Positions 55,482 to 64,000 of a DNA stretch of 64,000 bases are shown one piece after another. Source of the stretch: Geminocystis sp. M7585_C2015_104 (GTDB taxonomy: Bacteria; Cyanobacteriota; Cyanobacteriia; Cyanobacteriales; Cyanobacteriaceae); the NCBI GenBank assembly GCA_015295805.1, contig DVEF01000079.1, forward strand, positions 22,503 to 86,502, in the 5' to 3' direction. Every line of letters starts with the position of its first letter. Positions within the stretch are counted from its first letter, which is position 1. The position numbers and the translations under genes are program-made. The notes beneath the pieces are model-generated. The model saw only the letters and a program-made list of their open reading frames with translations, searched no databases and was not told where the DNA came from.

Positions 55482-55817
55482 TTATTCTACTGGAAGATTA
55501 GCCTCCTGCCAGGCTATTATCCCCCCCTGTAAATCAAATACACATTGTTTACCGAGGGAAACTAATTTTTCCGCCACTTGACGAGAACGTCTGCCAGAGC
55601 GACAATAAAGCACCAGATTCTCCCATTGTAACAGTTGTTGGATATCAGAATCGCTCAAGGTAGAGGAGGGTTTGAGGATGGCACCAGGAATGTGTGCTTG
55701 TTGATATTCCGACAACTCCCTTACATCTACCAGAGTTACTCCCCCGCTAGAGAGTCTTTTTTGTAACTGTTGGGGGGAGATGGCAATTATCTTCTCCACT
55801 ATTGTAGAGGATGTCAT
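55482..55817 (-). CDS. rhodanese-domain sulfurtransferase
   Basis: A single rhodanese domain of 111 residues has the active-site loop CRSGRRS (Cys72), with LVDVRELSEYQQAHIPGA before it. It transfers sulfane sulfur, for example from glutathione persulfide to sulfite giving thiosulfate. The CRxGRR loop length fits sulfurtransferases, not Cdc25-like phosphatases. Between dioxygenase and exporter genes on one transcript (gaps of 15 and 6 bases). Confidence 0.92.
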   Translation of the reverse strand: MTSSTIVEKIIAISPQQLQKRLSSGGVTLVDVRELSEYQQAHIPGAILKPSSTLSDSDIQQLLQWENLVLYCRSGRRSRQVAEKLVSLGKQCVFDLQGGIIAWQEANLPVE

Positions 55818-55832
55818 GACAGTTCACTCCCT

Positions 55833-56531
55833 CTAAACTGCAGCCGCTACGTTGCCACACTGTCTGTTGGCCGGGATAGCCTCCATGATTTTGGCCGGGT
55901 TGGGCAGATTCAAGTTATTCATAATGTCAATGAATTCCTCCCTGGTTTTGTTAGCCAGTCTGGGGTTATATTGTTTCTCCTCGCCAATGGTAGAAACCGT
56001 GTGGCCACGATAGTCATGTCCAGGATAGACTAAAGTACTATCGGGGAGAGTAAATAGTTTCTGGGTGATGGAGTCATAGAGTTGGCCAGCATCCCCACTT
56101 TGGAAATCAGTGCGCCCACAACCCCTGATAAACAAGGCGTCTCCCGTTAGCAGGTGGGTACCATTTACAAGGTAAGCAAAGTGACAGTCGGTGTGTCCTG
56201 GGGTGTGGATGGCCTTGATTTCCACACTGCCCACCTTCAATACTTCCCCATCTTTCAGGTAAATATCAGCACATTCTACTTTTGCCTTCTCTGGTACTAC
56301 TCCCTTGCAGCCAGTCAATTCTTTCAATTTCCCAGTGCCGGTAATATGGTCGGCATGCACGTGGGTTTCAATAGAATAAACCAGTTTCAACCCCAATTCC
56401 CGAATCAATTGTAAATCCCTTTCTACCTTTTCCAAAACCGGGTCCACCAAAGCCGCTTCCTTGGTTTCTTCGTCGGCAATTAGATAGGTATAGGTCCAAG
56501 TGTCTTGATCAAACAACTGACGGAATAACAT
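55833..56531 (-). CDS. ETHE1-like persulfide dioxygenase (MBL fold)
   Basis: This iron enzyme oxidises glutathione persulfide to sulfite. At 233 residues it has a metallo-beta-lactamase fold with THVHADH (57-62 ligands), HTPGHTDCH, LTGDALFIRGCGRTDFQSG and YPGHDYRGHTVST, the specific blocks of the ETHE1/BLH class. The ATG at 56531 is chosen over a GTG seven codons upstream because AGAGGGG precedes it at the right distance. It is first in the dioxygenase-rhodanese-exporter cluster. The sqr gene that would supply the sulfane sulfur is at 6.1-7.3 kb. Confidence 0.9.
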   Translation of the reverse strand: MLFRQLFDQDTWTYTYLIADEETKEAALVDPVLEKVERDLQLIRELGLKLVYSIETHVHADHITGTGKLKELTGCKGVVPEKAKVECADIYLKDGEVLKVGSVEIKAIHTPGHTDCHFAYLVNGTHLLTGDALFIRGCGRTDFQSGDAGQLYDSITQKLFTLPDSTLVYPGHDYRGHTVSTIGEEKQYNPRLANKTREEFIDIMNNLNLPNPAKIMEAIPANRQCGNVAAAV

Positions 56532-56636
56532 TTTCTTCCCCTCTGCAGGCACAACTCTACTTTCTTACATTATATCATCACTTGTTCATATGGTAATATT
56601 TTTAGCCAAAAAAAAGGGGGCGGGGAACAGGGGTGT

Positions 56637-56682
56637 GGAGGCCTATAATCCTAAACCCATACTTTATGGTCATAGGCCCTCC
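56637..56682 (-). other. long hairpin after exbD
   Basis: GGAGGCCTAT (56637-56646) pairs with ATAGGCCCTCC (56672-56682) with one bulged base. On the minus strand the A8/T8 tract lies about 21 bases after the stem, so this could be a weak terminator for exbBD. Confidence 0.4.
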
Positions 56683-56686
56683 ATCC

Positions 56687-57328
56687 CTAGGGAGGGGGGA
56701 GAGGGGTAGGACTAGAAGGGTGGGGTGTGGGTAAGAAGGGATTAACGCCGGGAGTGGAAGTTGTTTCCGGGGGTTTTTGGGATTTACCTGGCAGGGTGGC
56801 CAAAGCAACACGATCGCCCCCCACCTCTTTGAGCATGTCTAACACCTCCACCACCTGACTATAGAGGGCATCCTTGGAGGCATGTAGGACCATTAAACCA
56901 TTGGGATTGAGACTATGATAGTTCTTAATGGCACTATACAACTGTACCCTGGTAACGGGTTGCTTTTCCAGATATAACTGTCCTCTACTGTCCAAACTCA
57001 CCACCAGCATTTCCCGCATCTGTGGGGTACCAGTGGCCGCCTTTGGCAAATTTAAGGTTATGGCCTGCTGACGGGAAAAACCAACTGCCGCCAGGATAAA
57101 AAAGGTTAGAATACAGAAAATCACATCAATCATTGGTACGATTTCAATCCGCACCTCTTGGCCCTGAATATCCTGCCACAGTTTAAAAGGTTTTACCGCG
57201 GATTTACCATTGGCATGGGCTGTCCTTTTAGCGGCATCAGGAGAATCTCCAAGGGGTGAGTGTGAGAGAGTAGTCATTTTCTCCACCAACGGATACAACA
57301 CGTCATCAATTCTAGAAAAAAAATCCAC
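56687..57328 (-). CDS. exbD: biopolymer transport protein ExbD
   Basis: ExbD joins ExbB and TonB in using proton motive force to energise outer-membrane transport. At 213 residues it has one membrane helix (VIFCILTFFILAAVGFS) with the essential Asp in VPMIDVIF just before it, then a periplasmic domain (ITLNLPKAATGTP; KEVGGDRVALATLPG). The N-terminal 60 residues and the C-terminal Pro-rich tail are extra to the core. Start GTG shares one base with the exbB stop, so the two are translationally coupled. No tonB gene lies nearby. Confidence 0.88.
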   Translation of the reverse strand: MDFFSRIDDVLYPLVEKMTTLSHSPLGDSPDAAKRTAHANGKSAVKPFKLWQDIQGQEVRIEIVPMIDVIFCILTFFILAAVGFSRQQAITLNLPKAATGTPQMREMLVVSLDSRGQLYLEKQPVTRVQLYSAIKNYHSLNPNGLMVLHASKDALYSQVVEVLDMLKEVGGDRVALATLPGKSQKPPETTSTPGVNPFLPTPHPSSPTPLPPP

Positions 57329-57963
57329 TAATAGTGGGCAAGTTTATTCAGACGTTGACGATAAATCACCTCTAAATCACTGCCAGCCTTTCTGAAAATA
57401 CGCACCTGATTAAACCAGAAGGCCTGGAAGAGACGATAAAATGCCACACTGATGATGGCCACAATCAAACCCACGGCGGTGGAAATAAGAGACTCACCTA
57501 TACCCAGAGTAACACCACTAGTAGAGGCAGTACCTAAATCACTAATAGAAATTGAACCAAGGGAGCGAATTAAACCCAAGACAGTACCTAATAAACCCAA
57601 CAACGGTGCTAGGGCTATCACCCCCTCCAGGATTTTATCACCCTTGCGCATCAAGGCCAATTCCTCATCGGCCGCAGTCTCCAGGGCAAGGTGGAACACA
57701 TCCGGATCTGGATTGTCCAATTGGAGAGGATAGTAGAGGAATCTGCCCAGAGGGTGGTGACGATAACGAGAAGCCACCTCCTCTGCCTTTTGCCAATTCG
57801 TCATGGCTACATCCATTATATTATTGAGTATCTGTTCCTCTCGAAATAGAACTCTGGCCCAAAACCAAAGACGTTCAATAATTGTCCCCAAGGCGAGAAT
57901 TGACAGGAATAACAGGGGCCAAATGGCCACACCGCCCTTCTCAATTAATTCTGTAAAAGTCAC
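57328..57963 (-). CDS. exbB: MotA/TolQ/ExbB proton channel family protein
   Basis: ExbB forms the proton-channel pentamer around ExbD helices. Three hydrophobic helices are visible: [23 protein letters not shown] at the start, [20 protein letters not shown] with the family LLGTVLG pattern, and [18 protein letters not shown]. The GTG at 57963 with AAGGGG upstream is preferred over a TTG 11 codons before. ExbBD in cyanobacteria often serve iron-siderophore receptors; no such receptor is here. Confidence 0.88.
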   Translation of the reverse strand: MTFTELIEKGGVAIWPLLFLSILALGTIIERLWFWARVLFREEQILNNIMDVAMTNWQKAEEVASRYRHHPLGRFLYYPLQLDNPDPDVFHLALETAADEELALMRKGDKILEGVIALAPLLGLLGTVLGLIRSLGSISISDLGTASTSGVTLGIGESLISTAVGLIVAIISVAFYRLFQAFWFNQVRIFRKAGSDLEVIYRQRLNKLAHY

Positions 57964-58250
57964 CGCTTTACCCCTTTTTTTGTATCCCTCTGTCAACAGG
58001 AGTGCTCTGACTAATACACCCCGTCTCTAGATTTTAACAATTATTAACACCCAGCGCAGGGTATAGGGTAAAGGGGTTAGGGTAAGGGGGTTAGGGAATA
58101 AGAGGGGGAAAGAAAATAAAAAACTGTTAAAGGGATTTGCCAATTGTAAACTAAATTATCTTGTCTAGGGGCGATTTACCAGTGACACAAAACTAGATAT
58201 TATGATTAAACAATAGGAATTAAGCAAAAGAATTGAGCCTCTTGAACTAA

Positions 58251-60551
58251 ATGCCTAGCAAAGTCACTGTTGAGCAAGTAAATCAAATTGTAAACAATCT
58301 GCACCACAGACCTTTTGAAATTTTGGGTTGTCACGCCACAACAGGGATATTGAGACAGAAAACCTGGGCAATTCGTGCTTACCTACCAACAGCGACAGAA
58401 GTATCTGTAATTTTGCCAGACGAAAAGAAAGAATACCCCATGAAGCCAGTACATCATCCCAACTTCTTCGAGTGTGAGATCAGGCGTGACAAACTGGGCA
58501 TTTACCAGCTGAGAATAAAAGAGGGAGACCGGGAGAAGATTATATACGATCCCTACCAATTTCAGAATTTGCCCCTGACAGACTACGACATATATCTGTT
58601 TGGCGAGGGAAATCACCACCGCATATATGAAAAAATGGGAGCCCACGTGGTGGAAATTGAAGGCGTCAGGGGGGTATATTTTGCTGTGTGGGCCCCCAAC
58701 GCCCGTAATGTCTCTGTGATCGGGGATTGGAACAACTGGGATGGCCGGGTCCACCAAATGAACAAAAGAGAAAATATAATCTGGGAGTTGTTTATCCCAG
58801 GATTGGACTATGGCACCAAATACAAATATGAGGTAAAAAACTGGGAAGGCCATATATATGTCAAGTCGGATCCCTTCGGCTTCTGGCAAGAACCTAGACC
58901 CAAAACCGCTTCCATCGTGGCAGACTTAGACAGTTACCAATGGCATGATCAAGAATGGCTCGAAAGACGACGTACTACTGACCCCCTCACCCAACCCATT
59001 GCCGTTTATGAAGTACATCTGGGCTCGTGGCTACACACATCCATAGATGAGCCCATAAGACAGTACGGCACAGGAGCAGAGCCGGTACAAGCCTCAGAGT
59101 ACAAACCAAAGGCCCGTTTTCTCACCTACTACGAACTGGCAGACCGTCTCATCCCCTACGTTAAAGAAATGGGTTATACCCATATAGAGATTCTCCCCAT
59201 AGCCGAACACCCCTTCGATGGCTCTTGGGGTTATCAAGTCACGGGATACTACGCTGCTACTTCACGCTATGGCACTCCCCAGGACCTGATGTATTTTATC
59301 GACCAGTGTCACCAAAATAATATAGGGGTAATACTGGACTGGGTGCCAGGACACTTCCCAAAAGACGCCCATGGACTGGCATACTTTGATGGAACACACC
59401 TGTATGAACACCAGGATCCCCGCAGAGGAGAACACAAGAATTGGGGCACACTTGTATTCAACTATAGCAGAAACGAGGTCAGGAATTTCCTTGTGGCAAA
59501 TGCCCTCTTCTGGTTTGACAAGTATCATATCGATGGCATCAGGGTGGACGCAGTAGCCTCCATGTTATATCTAGACTACGATCGCAGGGAGGGAGAGTGG
59601 ATTCCCAACGAGTATGGTGGGAGAGAAAACATCGAGGCTGTGGAGTTTCTAAGACAGGTCAACACCCTGATTTTCCGTGAGTACCCTGGCATTTTGTCCA
59701 TTGCCGAAGAGTCCACCGCCTGGCCAATGGTATCCCGTCCAGCCTACATGGGGGGGTTGGGATTCAATCTCAAGTGGAATATGGGGTGGATGCACGACAT
59801 CCTCGACTATTTTAGCATGGATCCATGGTTCCGCCAATTCCACCAAAACAATATTACCTTTAGCATGTGGTACCATCACAACGAAAACTTCATGCTGGCA
59901 CTATCCCATGACGAAGTAGTTCATGGCAAAAGTAGCATGCTAGGAAAAATGCCCGGGGATGACTGGCAGAAATTTGCCAATCTCCGCAGTCTATTTAGCT
60001 ACATGTATGCTCACCCCGGCAAGAAAACCATGTTTATGGGAATGGAATTTGGCCAGTGGAGCGAATGGAATGTCTATGCAGACCTAGAATGGCACCTGTT
60101 ACAGTACGATAGACACAAACAACTACAGAAGTTCTTTAAGGACCTAAATCGGGTTTATACCAGTCAGCCGGCGTTGTATGAGAGAGACTTTGAACAGGAC
60201 GGCTTCCAGTGGATAGACTGCAGTGACAACCGTCATAGTGTTGTGTCCTTCATTCGTCGGGCAAAAGATCCCAATGACTTTCTGGTAATAGTCTGCAATT
60301 TCACACCCCAACCCCACAGCCATTATCGCATAGGTGTGCCCAAACCTGGGTTCTACCGCGAAATCTTCAACAGCGACTCCCGAGAATATGGCGGCAGCAA
60401 TATGGGCAACCTGGGAGGTAAAATGACAGATCAATGGTTTTTCCACAACTATGAACACTCCCTGGATTTGTGTTTGCCCCCCCTAGGAGTTTTGATGTTG
60501 AAGTGGGTGCCCGACAGTGTTCCATCTAATCCCTCTGGCGAAGAAGAATAA
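58251..60551 (+). CDS. glgB: 1,4-alpha-glucan branching enzyme
   Basis: GlgB makes alpha-1,6 branches in glycogen. At 766 residues it has an N-terminal CBM48-type part ([21 protein letters not shown]) and a GH13 (beta/alpha)8 barrel. The catalytic nucleophile is Asp in [16 protein letters not shown], the acid Glu in IAEESTAW and the third Asp in [12 protein letters not shown], with [14 protein letters not shown] being another family block. The ending is normal. The stop (TAA) overlaps the next ATG by one base. Confidence 0.97.
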   Translation: MPSKVTVEQVNQIVNNLHHRPFEILGCHATTGILRQKTWAIRAYLPTATEVSVILPDEKKEYPMKPVHHPNFFECEIRRDKLGIYQLRIKEGDREKIIYDPYQFQNLPLTDYDIYLFGEGNHHRIYEKMGAHVVEIEGVRGVYFAVWAPNARNVSVIGDWNNWDGRVHQMNKRENIIWELFIPGLDYGTKYKYEVKNWEGHIYVKSDPFGFWQEPRPKTASIVADLDSYQWHDQEWLERRRTTDPLTQPIAVYEVHLGSWLHTSIDEPIRQYGTGAEPVQASEYKPKARFLTYYELADRLIPYVKEMGYTHIEILPIAEHPFDGSWGYQVTGYYAATSRYGTPQDLMYFIDQCHQNNIGVILDWVPGHFPKDAHGLAYFDGTHLYEHQDPRRGEHKNWGTLVFNYSRNEVRNFLVANALFWFDKYHIDGIRVDAVASMLYLDYDRREGEWIPNEYGGRENIEAVEFLRQVNTLIFREYPGILSIAEESTAWPMVSRPAYMGGLGFNLKWNMGWMHDILDYFSMDPWFRQFHQNNITFSMWYHHNENFMLALSHDEVVHGKSSMLGKMPGDDWQKFANLRSLFSYMYAHPGKKTMFMGMEFGQWSEWNVYADLEWHLLQYDRHKQLQKFFKDLNRVYTSQPALYERDFEQDGFQWIDCSDNRHSVVSFIRRAKDPNDFLVIVCNFTPQPHSHYRIGVPKPGFYREIFNSDSREYGGSNMGNLGGKMTDQWFFHNYEHSLDLCLPPLGVLMLKWVPDSVPSNPSGEEE

Positions 60552-61735
60552 TGTTAGAAAAGATTAAGCAAATTGCCGCGGAAATAGCCCCAAGACTAAT
60601 AGAAATCCGTCGTCACCTCCACGCCCACCCGGAATTGAGTGGACAAGAATACCAAACTGCCGCCTATGTAGCCGGAGTGTTGTCCTCCTGCGGTTTGACA
60701 GTAAGAGAGGGAGTGGGCAAAACGGGCGTCATTGGTGAGTTGAAAGGCAATGGCACCAGTGACCTTTACCTGGCCATCCGCGCCGACATGGATGCCCTAC
60801 CAATACAAGAGGCCACAGGACTAGAATTTGCCTCCAAAGTCCCCGGCGTCATGCACGCCTGTGGCCATGATGTCCACACTACCGTGGGTTTGGGCACTGC
60901 CATGATCCTGTCCCGACTACAAGAATTTCTGCCAGGAAGAGTCCGTTTCTTGTTTCAACCCGCCGAAGAAATAGCTCAGGGAGCCCTCTGGATGGTTGCT
61001 GATGGCGCAATGGAGGGGATTGACGCCATTTTTGGCCTCCACGTCTTCCCCACCCTGCCGGCGGGCACTATAGGAGTCCGCTATGGAGCCTTGACTTCGG
61101 CTATGGACGACCTAGAAATCATCATCCAGGGGGAGGCGGGACATGGAGCTCGGCCCCACCAAGCCGTTGATGCCATCTGGATTGCCGCTCAGGTTATCAC
61201 CGCCTTACAACAAGCCATCAGTCGCACCCATAACCCCCTACACCCCCTAGTGCTGACTCTAGGACAAATTAGTGGCGGCCATGCCCCCAATATCATCGCC
61301 GAACAGGTTAAAATGGTGGGCACCGTCCGTTCCCTCCACCCCGAGGTAAGGGAGAGTCTGCCAGAATGGACCAGAAGGATAGTAGAAGGCATTTGCCAGA
61401 TTTATGGCGCCCGGTGCGAGCTCAAATACAACCGTCGTCTTCCCAGTGTTCAAAACGACTGGCAACTGACCAAGATTGTGGAAAAAGCCGCCATTGAAGC
61501 ACTAGGGGAACAAAATGTAATTATAATCAACGAACCCTCCCTCGGCGCCGAAGACTTCGCCATATACCTGGAACACGCTCGTGGCACAATGTTCCGTTTA
61601 GGGATTGGTCTAAAGGAAGGAAAAAACTACCCCCTGCACCATCCCCGTTTCCAGGTGGACGAGTCTTCCATCATCACCGGTGTCATTACCATGGCCTACA
61701 GTGCCTACCAATACTTTGAACAGTCCTCCAGATGA
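60551..61735 (+). CDS. M20 family amidohydrolase
   Basis: At 394 residues it has a di-metal peptidase domain with RADMDALP, HACGHDVHT and PAEEIAQGA (metal ligands), a lid domain with GEAGHGARPHQAVD, and EDFAIYLEHARGTMFRLGIG near the C-terminus with the last ligand His (YPLHHPRF). These match the N-acyl-L-amino-acid/IAA-amino-acid/hippurate hydrolase group. Substrate unknown. Coupled to glgB through TAATG. A GC-rich hairpin (61767-61795) follows. Confidence 0.9.
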   Translation: MLEKIKQIAAEIAPRLIEIRRHLHAHPELSGQEYQTAAYVAGVLSSCGLTVREGVGKTGVIGELKGNGTSDLYLAIRADMDALPIQEATGLEFASKVPGVMHACGHDVHTTVGLGTAMILSRLQEFLPGRVRFLFQPAEEIAQGALWMVADGAMEGIDAIFGLHVFPTLPAGTIGVRYGALTSAMDDLEIIIQGEAGHGARPHQAVDAIWIAAQVITALQQAISRTHNPLHPLVLTLGQISGGHAPNIIAEQVKMVGTVRSLHPEVRESLPEWTRRIVEGICQIYGARCELKYNRRLPSVQNDWQLTKIVEKAAIEALGEQNVIIINEPSLGAEDFAIYLEHARGTMFRLGIGLKEGKNYPLHHPRFQVDESSIITGVITMAYSAYQYFEQSSR

Positions 61736-61766
61736 GCCTCTCCACCTCTTAACTTCCAGCCCCCGT

Positions 61767-61795
61767 CCCCTTTGCCGTTTAACCCCACAAAGGGG
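61767..61795 (+). other. GC-rich hairpin after the amidohydrolase gene
   Basis: CCCCTTTG (61767-61774) and CAAAGGGG (61788-61795) form an 8-base-pair perfect stem 32 bases after the stop. No T-run follows, so it is not a classical terminator. Confidence 0.4.
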
Positions 61796-61839
61796 GCCCC
61801 TGTAGACTGAACTGGTTGAAATTAGGATGGGGAGAAACA

Positions 61840-61920
61840 TGCGGACGGAGAGACTCGAACTCTCACGTCAGAGACACTAGAACCTAAATCTAGCGCGTCT
61901 ACCAATTCCGCCACGTCCGC
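61840..61920 (-). tRNA. tRNA-Leu (anticodon TAG)
   Basis: On the minus strand: acceptor GCGGACG/CGTCCGC with discriminator A, D arm GGCGGAATTGGTAGAC, anticodon stem CTAGA/TCTAG with loop TTTAGGT (anticodon TAG), an extended variable arm, and T arm GAGAGTTCGAGTCTCTC. The long variable arm confirms a class II tRNA. CCA is not encoded. Confidence 0.96.
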
Positions 61921-61983
61921 TAGCCCCAAGTCCTATCATAGCAACACTGGGGAAATAATTCAAGGGTCGAGTAAAATTTTTTT

Positions 61984-62529
61984 TCAGGGATGACGGCCTA
62001 ACCGGATTTCCTCCAGTTTCCGTTGGGTCTCCTTATTGATGCGGTTGAAAAGACGAGTTGTACATCGGCGGGGGCGGAAATTTTTTTTCTGTTTGGCACT
62101 GGTGGTGTCTATTTCCTGTTGGAGACTGGCTGCTGACATACACTCGGCGCCATAGCCTCTCACCGTGGTAGTCTGGGCTATATCCGATGTAGCTACGATA
62201 AGCCTAGTACGACTGTGGGGATTGCGTCTTTGGAAGGAGGCACAAAATCTTTCGATGTACGAGTCGGCCGTTTCTGAATAGGAGGTGTAATATACAGTTA
62301 CGTATTTGCTCCACCTTTCTTCGTTTTGGGGATTTTTCTGGTAGTGGGCGTCGAAAATTATTCTTACTTCTATTTGTTTATAGCCGGCGTAATTAATTAG
62401 AATTTCAATCAGGGAATTCCGAGCCCGTTCCAATCCCTGTTCCTCCTTGATTTTTTGCAGTTGCGGCCATGAACCTATGACGTTGTAACCATCCACTAGT
62501 AGGATGGTCGAGGGGATTATTGTACTCAT
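61984..62529 (-). CDS. YacP-like NYN domain ribonuclease
   Basis: At 181 residues it has a NYN (PIN-like) nuclease fold: LLVDGYNVIGSWPQL (first acidic site), VRIIFDAHYQ (second) and LIVATSDIAQTTTVRGYGAECMSA (third, with Asp). Homologues include Bacillus YacP/Rae1, a ribosome-associated mRNA endonuclease. The C-terminal 45 residues are basic (KKNFRPRRCTTRLFNRI) and may bind RNA. In cyanobacteria its role is not known. It lies alone next to tRNA-Leu. Confidence 0.88.
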   Translation of the reverse strand: MSTIIPSTILLVDGYNVIGSWPQLQKIKEEQGLERARNSLIEILINYAGYKQIEVRIIFDAHYQKNPQNEERWSKYVTVYYTSYSETADSYIERFCASFQRRNPHSRTRLIVATSDIAQTTTVRGYGAECMSAASLQQEIDTTSAKQKKNFRPRRCTTRLFNRINKETQRKLEEIRLGRHP

Positions 62530-62618
62530 TTTTCTCCATATCCTCTTAGCAGATTATACAATGATGCCATAATAGTACATGCTAACAAAAAATTAAAATG
62601 GGAAAAACCGATGGGTTG

Positions 62619-63314
62619 CTAGGAGGTAATAATTCCTAACTCCCGCGGATGCCCCTGTTGTACTACCCTACCGCCTTTGAGCAGGAAATACCCGTCAGCA
62701 TATTTTAACTCTTCCAGACGATGAGTCACCCACAAGGCAGTAATGTGTTTTTCTTTAACAATTGTCCTCACTAGACTCACCAATTCCATTTGTGTGTCTG
62801 AATCCAAAAGGGCAGTAGGCTCATCTAGCAACAATACCCTACAATGACGGGCTAAAGCGCCTGCAATGGCCACCCTCTGCTTTTGTCCGCCACTGAGGGT
62901 ATGAATGGGACGCATCTGGAAGTCTGGTAGATTCACGGCAGCAAGGGCTTCTTTTACCCTTTCTCTTATCTGTGGCAGGGTGAGTTTTTCGGCTACTAGG
63001 CCAAAGGCAATATCAGCACCCACGGTTGGCATTACTAACTGGTGATCGGGGTTTTGAAACACAAAGCCCATAGGAGACTCAATATAAATATCGCCACTGT
63101 CGGGCATCAGCAAATTTGCCAATATCCTCAACAGTGTCGACTTGCCACAGCCGTTACTCCCCAGTAACATCCAAAGTTCCCCTCGTGGTACAGCTAGGGT
63201 ACAGGAATCTAAAACCCTAGTCTTCCCATCCCAGCTAAAGGACAGGTTTTCCACTAGGATTGCCCAGTCTTGCCCATTGCCACCACTGCTATTGTCCCCC
63301 CCCTCCCCCCTCAT
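62619..63314 (-). CDS. ECF/CbiO-type ABC transporter ATP-binding protein
   Basis: This ATPase of 231 residues has Walker A GSNGCGKST (52-60), Q-loop in VFQNPDHQLVMPTV (the NPDxQ pattern is typical of CbiO/EcfA), signature LSGGQKQRVAIAGALA and Walker B VLLLDEPTALLD. Such ATPases energise vitamin or metal uptake with EcfT and a substrate subunit. BioY at 31.0 kb is a candidate substrate subunit; nickel/cobalt transport is equally possible. The ATG overlaps the UPF0367 stop by four bases. The first 15 residues are a low-complexity Gly/Asn stretch. Confidence 0.85.
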   Translation of the reverse strand: MRGEGGDNSSGGNGQDWAILVENLSFSWDGKTRVLDSCTLAVPRGELWMLLGSNGCGKSTLLRILANLLMPDSGDIYIESPMGFVFQNPDHQLVMPTVGADIAFGLVAEKLTLPQIRERVKEALAAVNLPDFQMRPIHTLSGGQKQRVAIAGALARHCRVLLLDEPTALLDSDTQMELVSLVRTIVKEKHITALWVTHRLEELKYADGYFLLKGGRVVQQGHPRELGIITS

Positions 63315-63586
63315 GACTTTTCGGCCAAAATTGCCGCAAAACCCGGAACGTTGCTGCCCTTACTGGCGCCATCCTTTCGAGAAACAATAACCCCTGTTAT
63401 CTGACTGCTCAATACCGCTATTTTCTTGTCCGTCTGCTTGTCACAGGTCAACTCTATAATGGAGGGGGTGCCACTTTCCATGGCCTGTAATATCTTCTGG
63501 TAAATGGCTTCCGCCTCCGACTCCTCCTTCTTCTCCACTGATAGCGGTACTGGTATGTATCTCACCAGCAAATCAATGGTTATCAT
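63311..63586 (-). CDS. UPF0367 family protein
   Basis: At 91 residues it matches the cyanobacterial UPF0367 family: IDLLVRYIPVPLSV at the start, AIYQKILQAMESGTP, IIELTCDKQTDKKIAVLSSQI in parts and an acidic-free C-terminal tail. No catalytic motif is seen and its function is unknown. It is translationally coupled to the ATPase gene (ATGA overlap), which may be a useful functional hint. Confidence 0.85.
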   Translation of the reverse strand: MITIDLLVRYIPVPLSVEKKEESEAEAIYQKILQAMESGTPSIIELTCDKQTDKKIAVLSSQITGVIVSRKDGASKGSNVPGFAAILAEKS

Positions 63587-63659
63587 ATCCCTTCTTTTCC
63601 TTTTTTGGTCACTTCCTTAACCGATTGTAATATTTTTAAGTTTTTTTTTAGCAAATCAG

Positions 63660-63689
63660 TTGTCAATTCCAGTTTTTTTCCCCTAGAAT
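63660..63689 (+). promoter_or_regulatory. candidate psbD promoter
   Basis: TTGTCA (63660-63665) and TAGAAT (63684-63689) are spaced by 18 bases and lie about 85 bases before the psbD ATG, leaving a leader of about 77 bases. Additional -10-like sequences (TATAAG, TATAAC) lie just downstream. Confidence 0.45.
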
Positions 63690-63772
63690 GTTACTATAAG
63701 TATAACGTTAAGAAACGTAAAGTTTTCTAATAAAAACCTCTTAGTAATTATACCTATTACGGAGCATTAGGT

Positions 63773-64000
63773 ATGACAATTGCAGTAGGTCGTGTAGCAG
63801 AAGAAAGAGGATGGTTTGACGTCCTCGACGACTGGCTAAAAAGAGACCGATTCATCTTCGTCGGGTGGTCTGGTCTTCTCTTCTTCCCCTGTGCCTATCT
63901 GGCAGTGGGAGGTTGGTTGACGGGGACTACATTTGTGACCTCATGGTATACACATGGTCTAGCAAGCTCCTACCTGGAAGGCTGTAACTTCTTGACGGCG
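63773..64000 (+). CDS. psbD: photosystem II D2 protein (partial, C-terminus outside window)
   Basis: The first 76 codons of the D2 reaction-centre protein are present: [20 protein letters not shown], then the stromal helix and first membrane helix ([20 protein letters not shown]), to [12 protein letters not shown] at the edge. D2 binds QA and half of the reaction-centre cofactors. GGAG lies about 10 bases before the ATG. psbC, which usually overlaps its 3' end, would follow outside the window. Confidence 0.97.
   Translation, partial: MTIAVGRVAEERGWFDVLDDWLKRDRFIFVGWSGLLFFPCAYLAVGGWLTGTTFVTSWYTHGLASSYLEGCNFLTA

Noticed and set aside
58057..58110. Telomere-like GGGTTAGGG units as a real telomere or CRISPR repeat
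   Set aside because: Spacing is irregular, no spacers exist and the organism is a bacterium; treated as part of the G-rich linker repeats.
61767..61795. Hairpin after the amidohydrolase gene as a terminator
   Set aside because: No T-run follows; listed only as a hairpin.

Overview
The window is chromosomal DNA from a phycobilisome-containing cyanobacterium. It carries psbO, the start of psbD, nblA, a cyanobacterial-type acyl-lipid desaturase, accD, lpxC, glgB, a UPF0367 protein and several proteins seen mainly in cyanobacteria (DUF4359, DUF697, an SLH-type porin). The DNA is moderately AT-rich, genes lie on both strands in short runs, and there is no rRNA operon, CRISPR array or intact mobile element. 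The octamer GCGATCGC (HIP1), abundant in many cyanobacteria, was not seen by eye. The species cannot be named from this evidence.

Layout. 0-7.3 kb: 5' part of an aspartoacylase/succinylglutamate desuccinylase-type gene, a Fur-box-like site, a decayed rpaB-like fragment, a stand-alone EF-G gene, a heavily frameshifted copper P-type ATPase pseudogene and a type II sulfide:quinone oxidoreductase. 7.5-13.5 kb: an acetyltransferase plus a small unknown gene, a membrane-anchored pentapeptide protein and a tandem pair of DUF262/DUF1524 (GmrSD-like) genes, one intact and one decayed. 13.5-25.4 kb: housekeeping genes (anmK, psbO, accD, class I lysyl-tRNA synthetase, rpmG-rpsR, tRNA-Arg) mixed with a degenerate sensor kinase, a GT2-TPR gene split by a frameshift, an alpha/beta hydrolase and unknown proteins. 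25.4-27.1 kb: a gene-poor stretch with an IS4-type transposase remnant.

27.1-31.8 kb: a membrane-anchored lambda-type lysozyme, a DUF697 GTPase, a cupin, a DUF4359 protein, tRNA-His, nblA with an NtcA-like box, bioY and a tiny membrane ORF. 31.8-37.6 kb: five minus-strand genes in a row (two response regulators, an ABC-2-like permease, a b-type cytochrome and a DUF362 protein). 37.7-46.2 kb: a pentapeptide protein, a CAP-domain protein, an Rre1/Ycf29-like regulator, a DUF697 protein without GTPase motifs, lpxC, pdhA and a receiver-kinase hybrid. 46.4-52.4 kb: GT9, an MDR oxidoreductase, desC, a glcE-like gene and an MFS carrier. 52.8-54.3 kb: a decayed SLH porin. 54.7-56.5 kb: TauE/SafE exporter, rhodanese and persulfide dioxygenase. 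56.7-64 kb: exbBD, glgB, an M20 amidohydrolase, tRNA-Leu, a YacP-like NYN protein, an ECF-type ATPase, UPF0367 and psbD.

Themes. (1) sqr and the dioxygenase-rhodanese-exporter cluster together would form a sulfide-to-sulfite/thiosulfate detoxification route, although they lie 47 kb apart. (2) Gene decay is prominent: a copper ATPase, an SLH porin, an rpaB duplicate, a DUF262 duplicate and a transposase are all broken while neighbouring genes are intact. (3) Signalling genes are numerous, and two carry degenerate catalytic modules. (4) BioY and an ECF-type ATPase are both present but unlinked. The most interesting unassigned unit is the 31.8-37.6 kb regulator-permease-cytochrome-DUF362 run.
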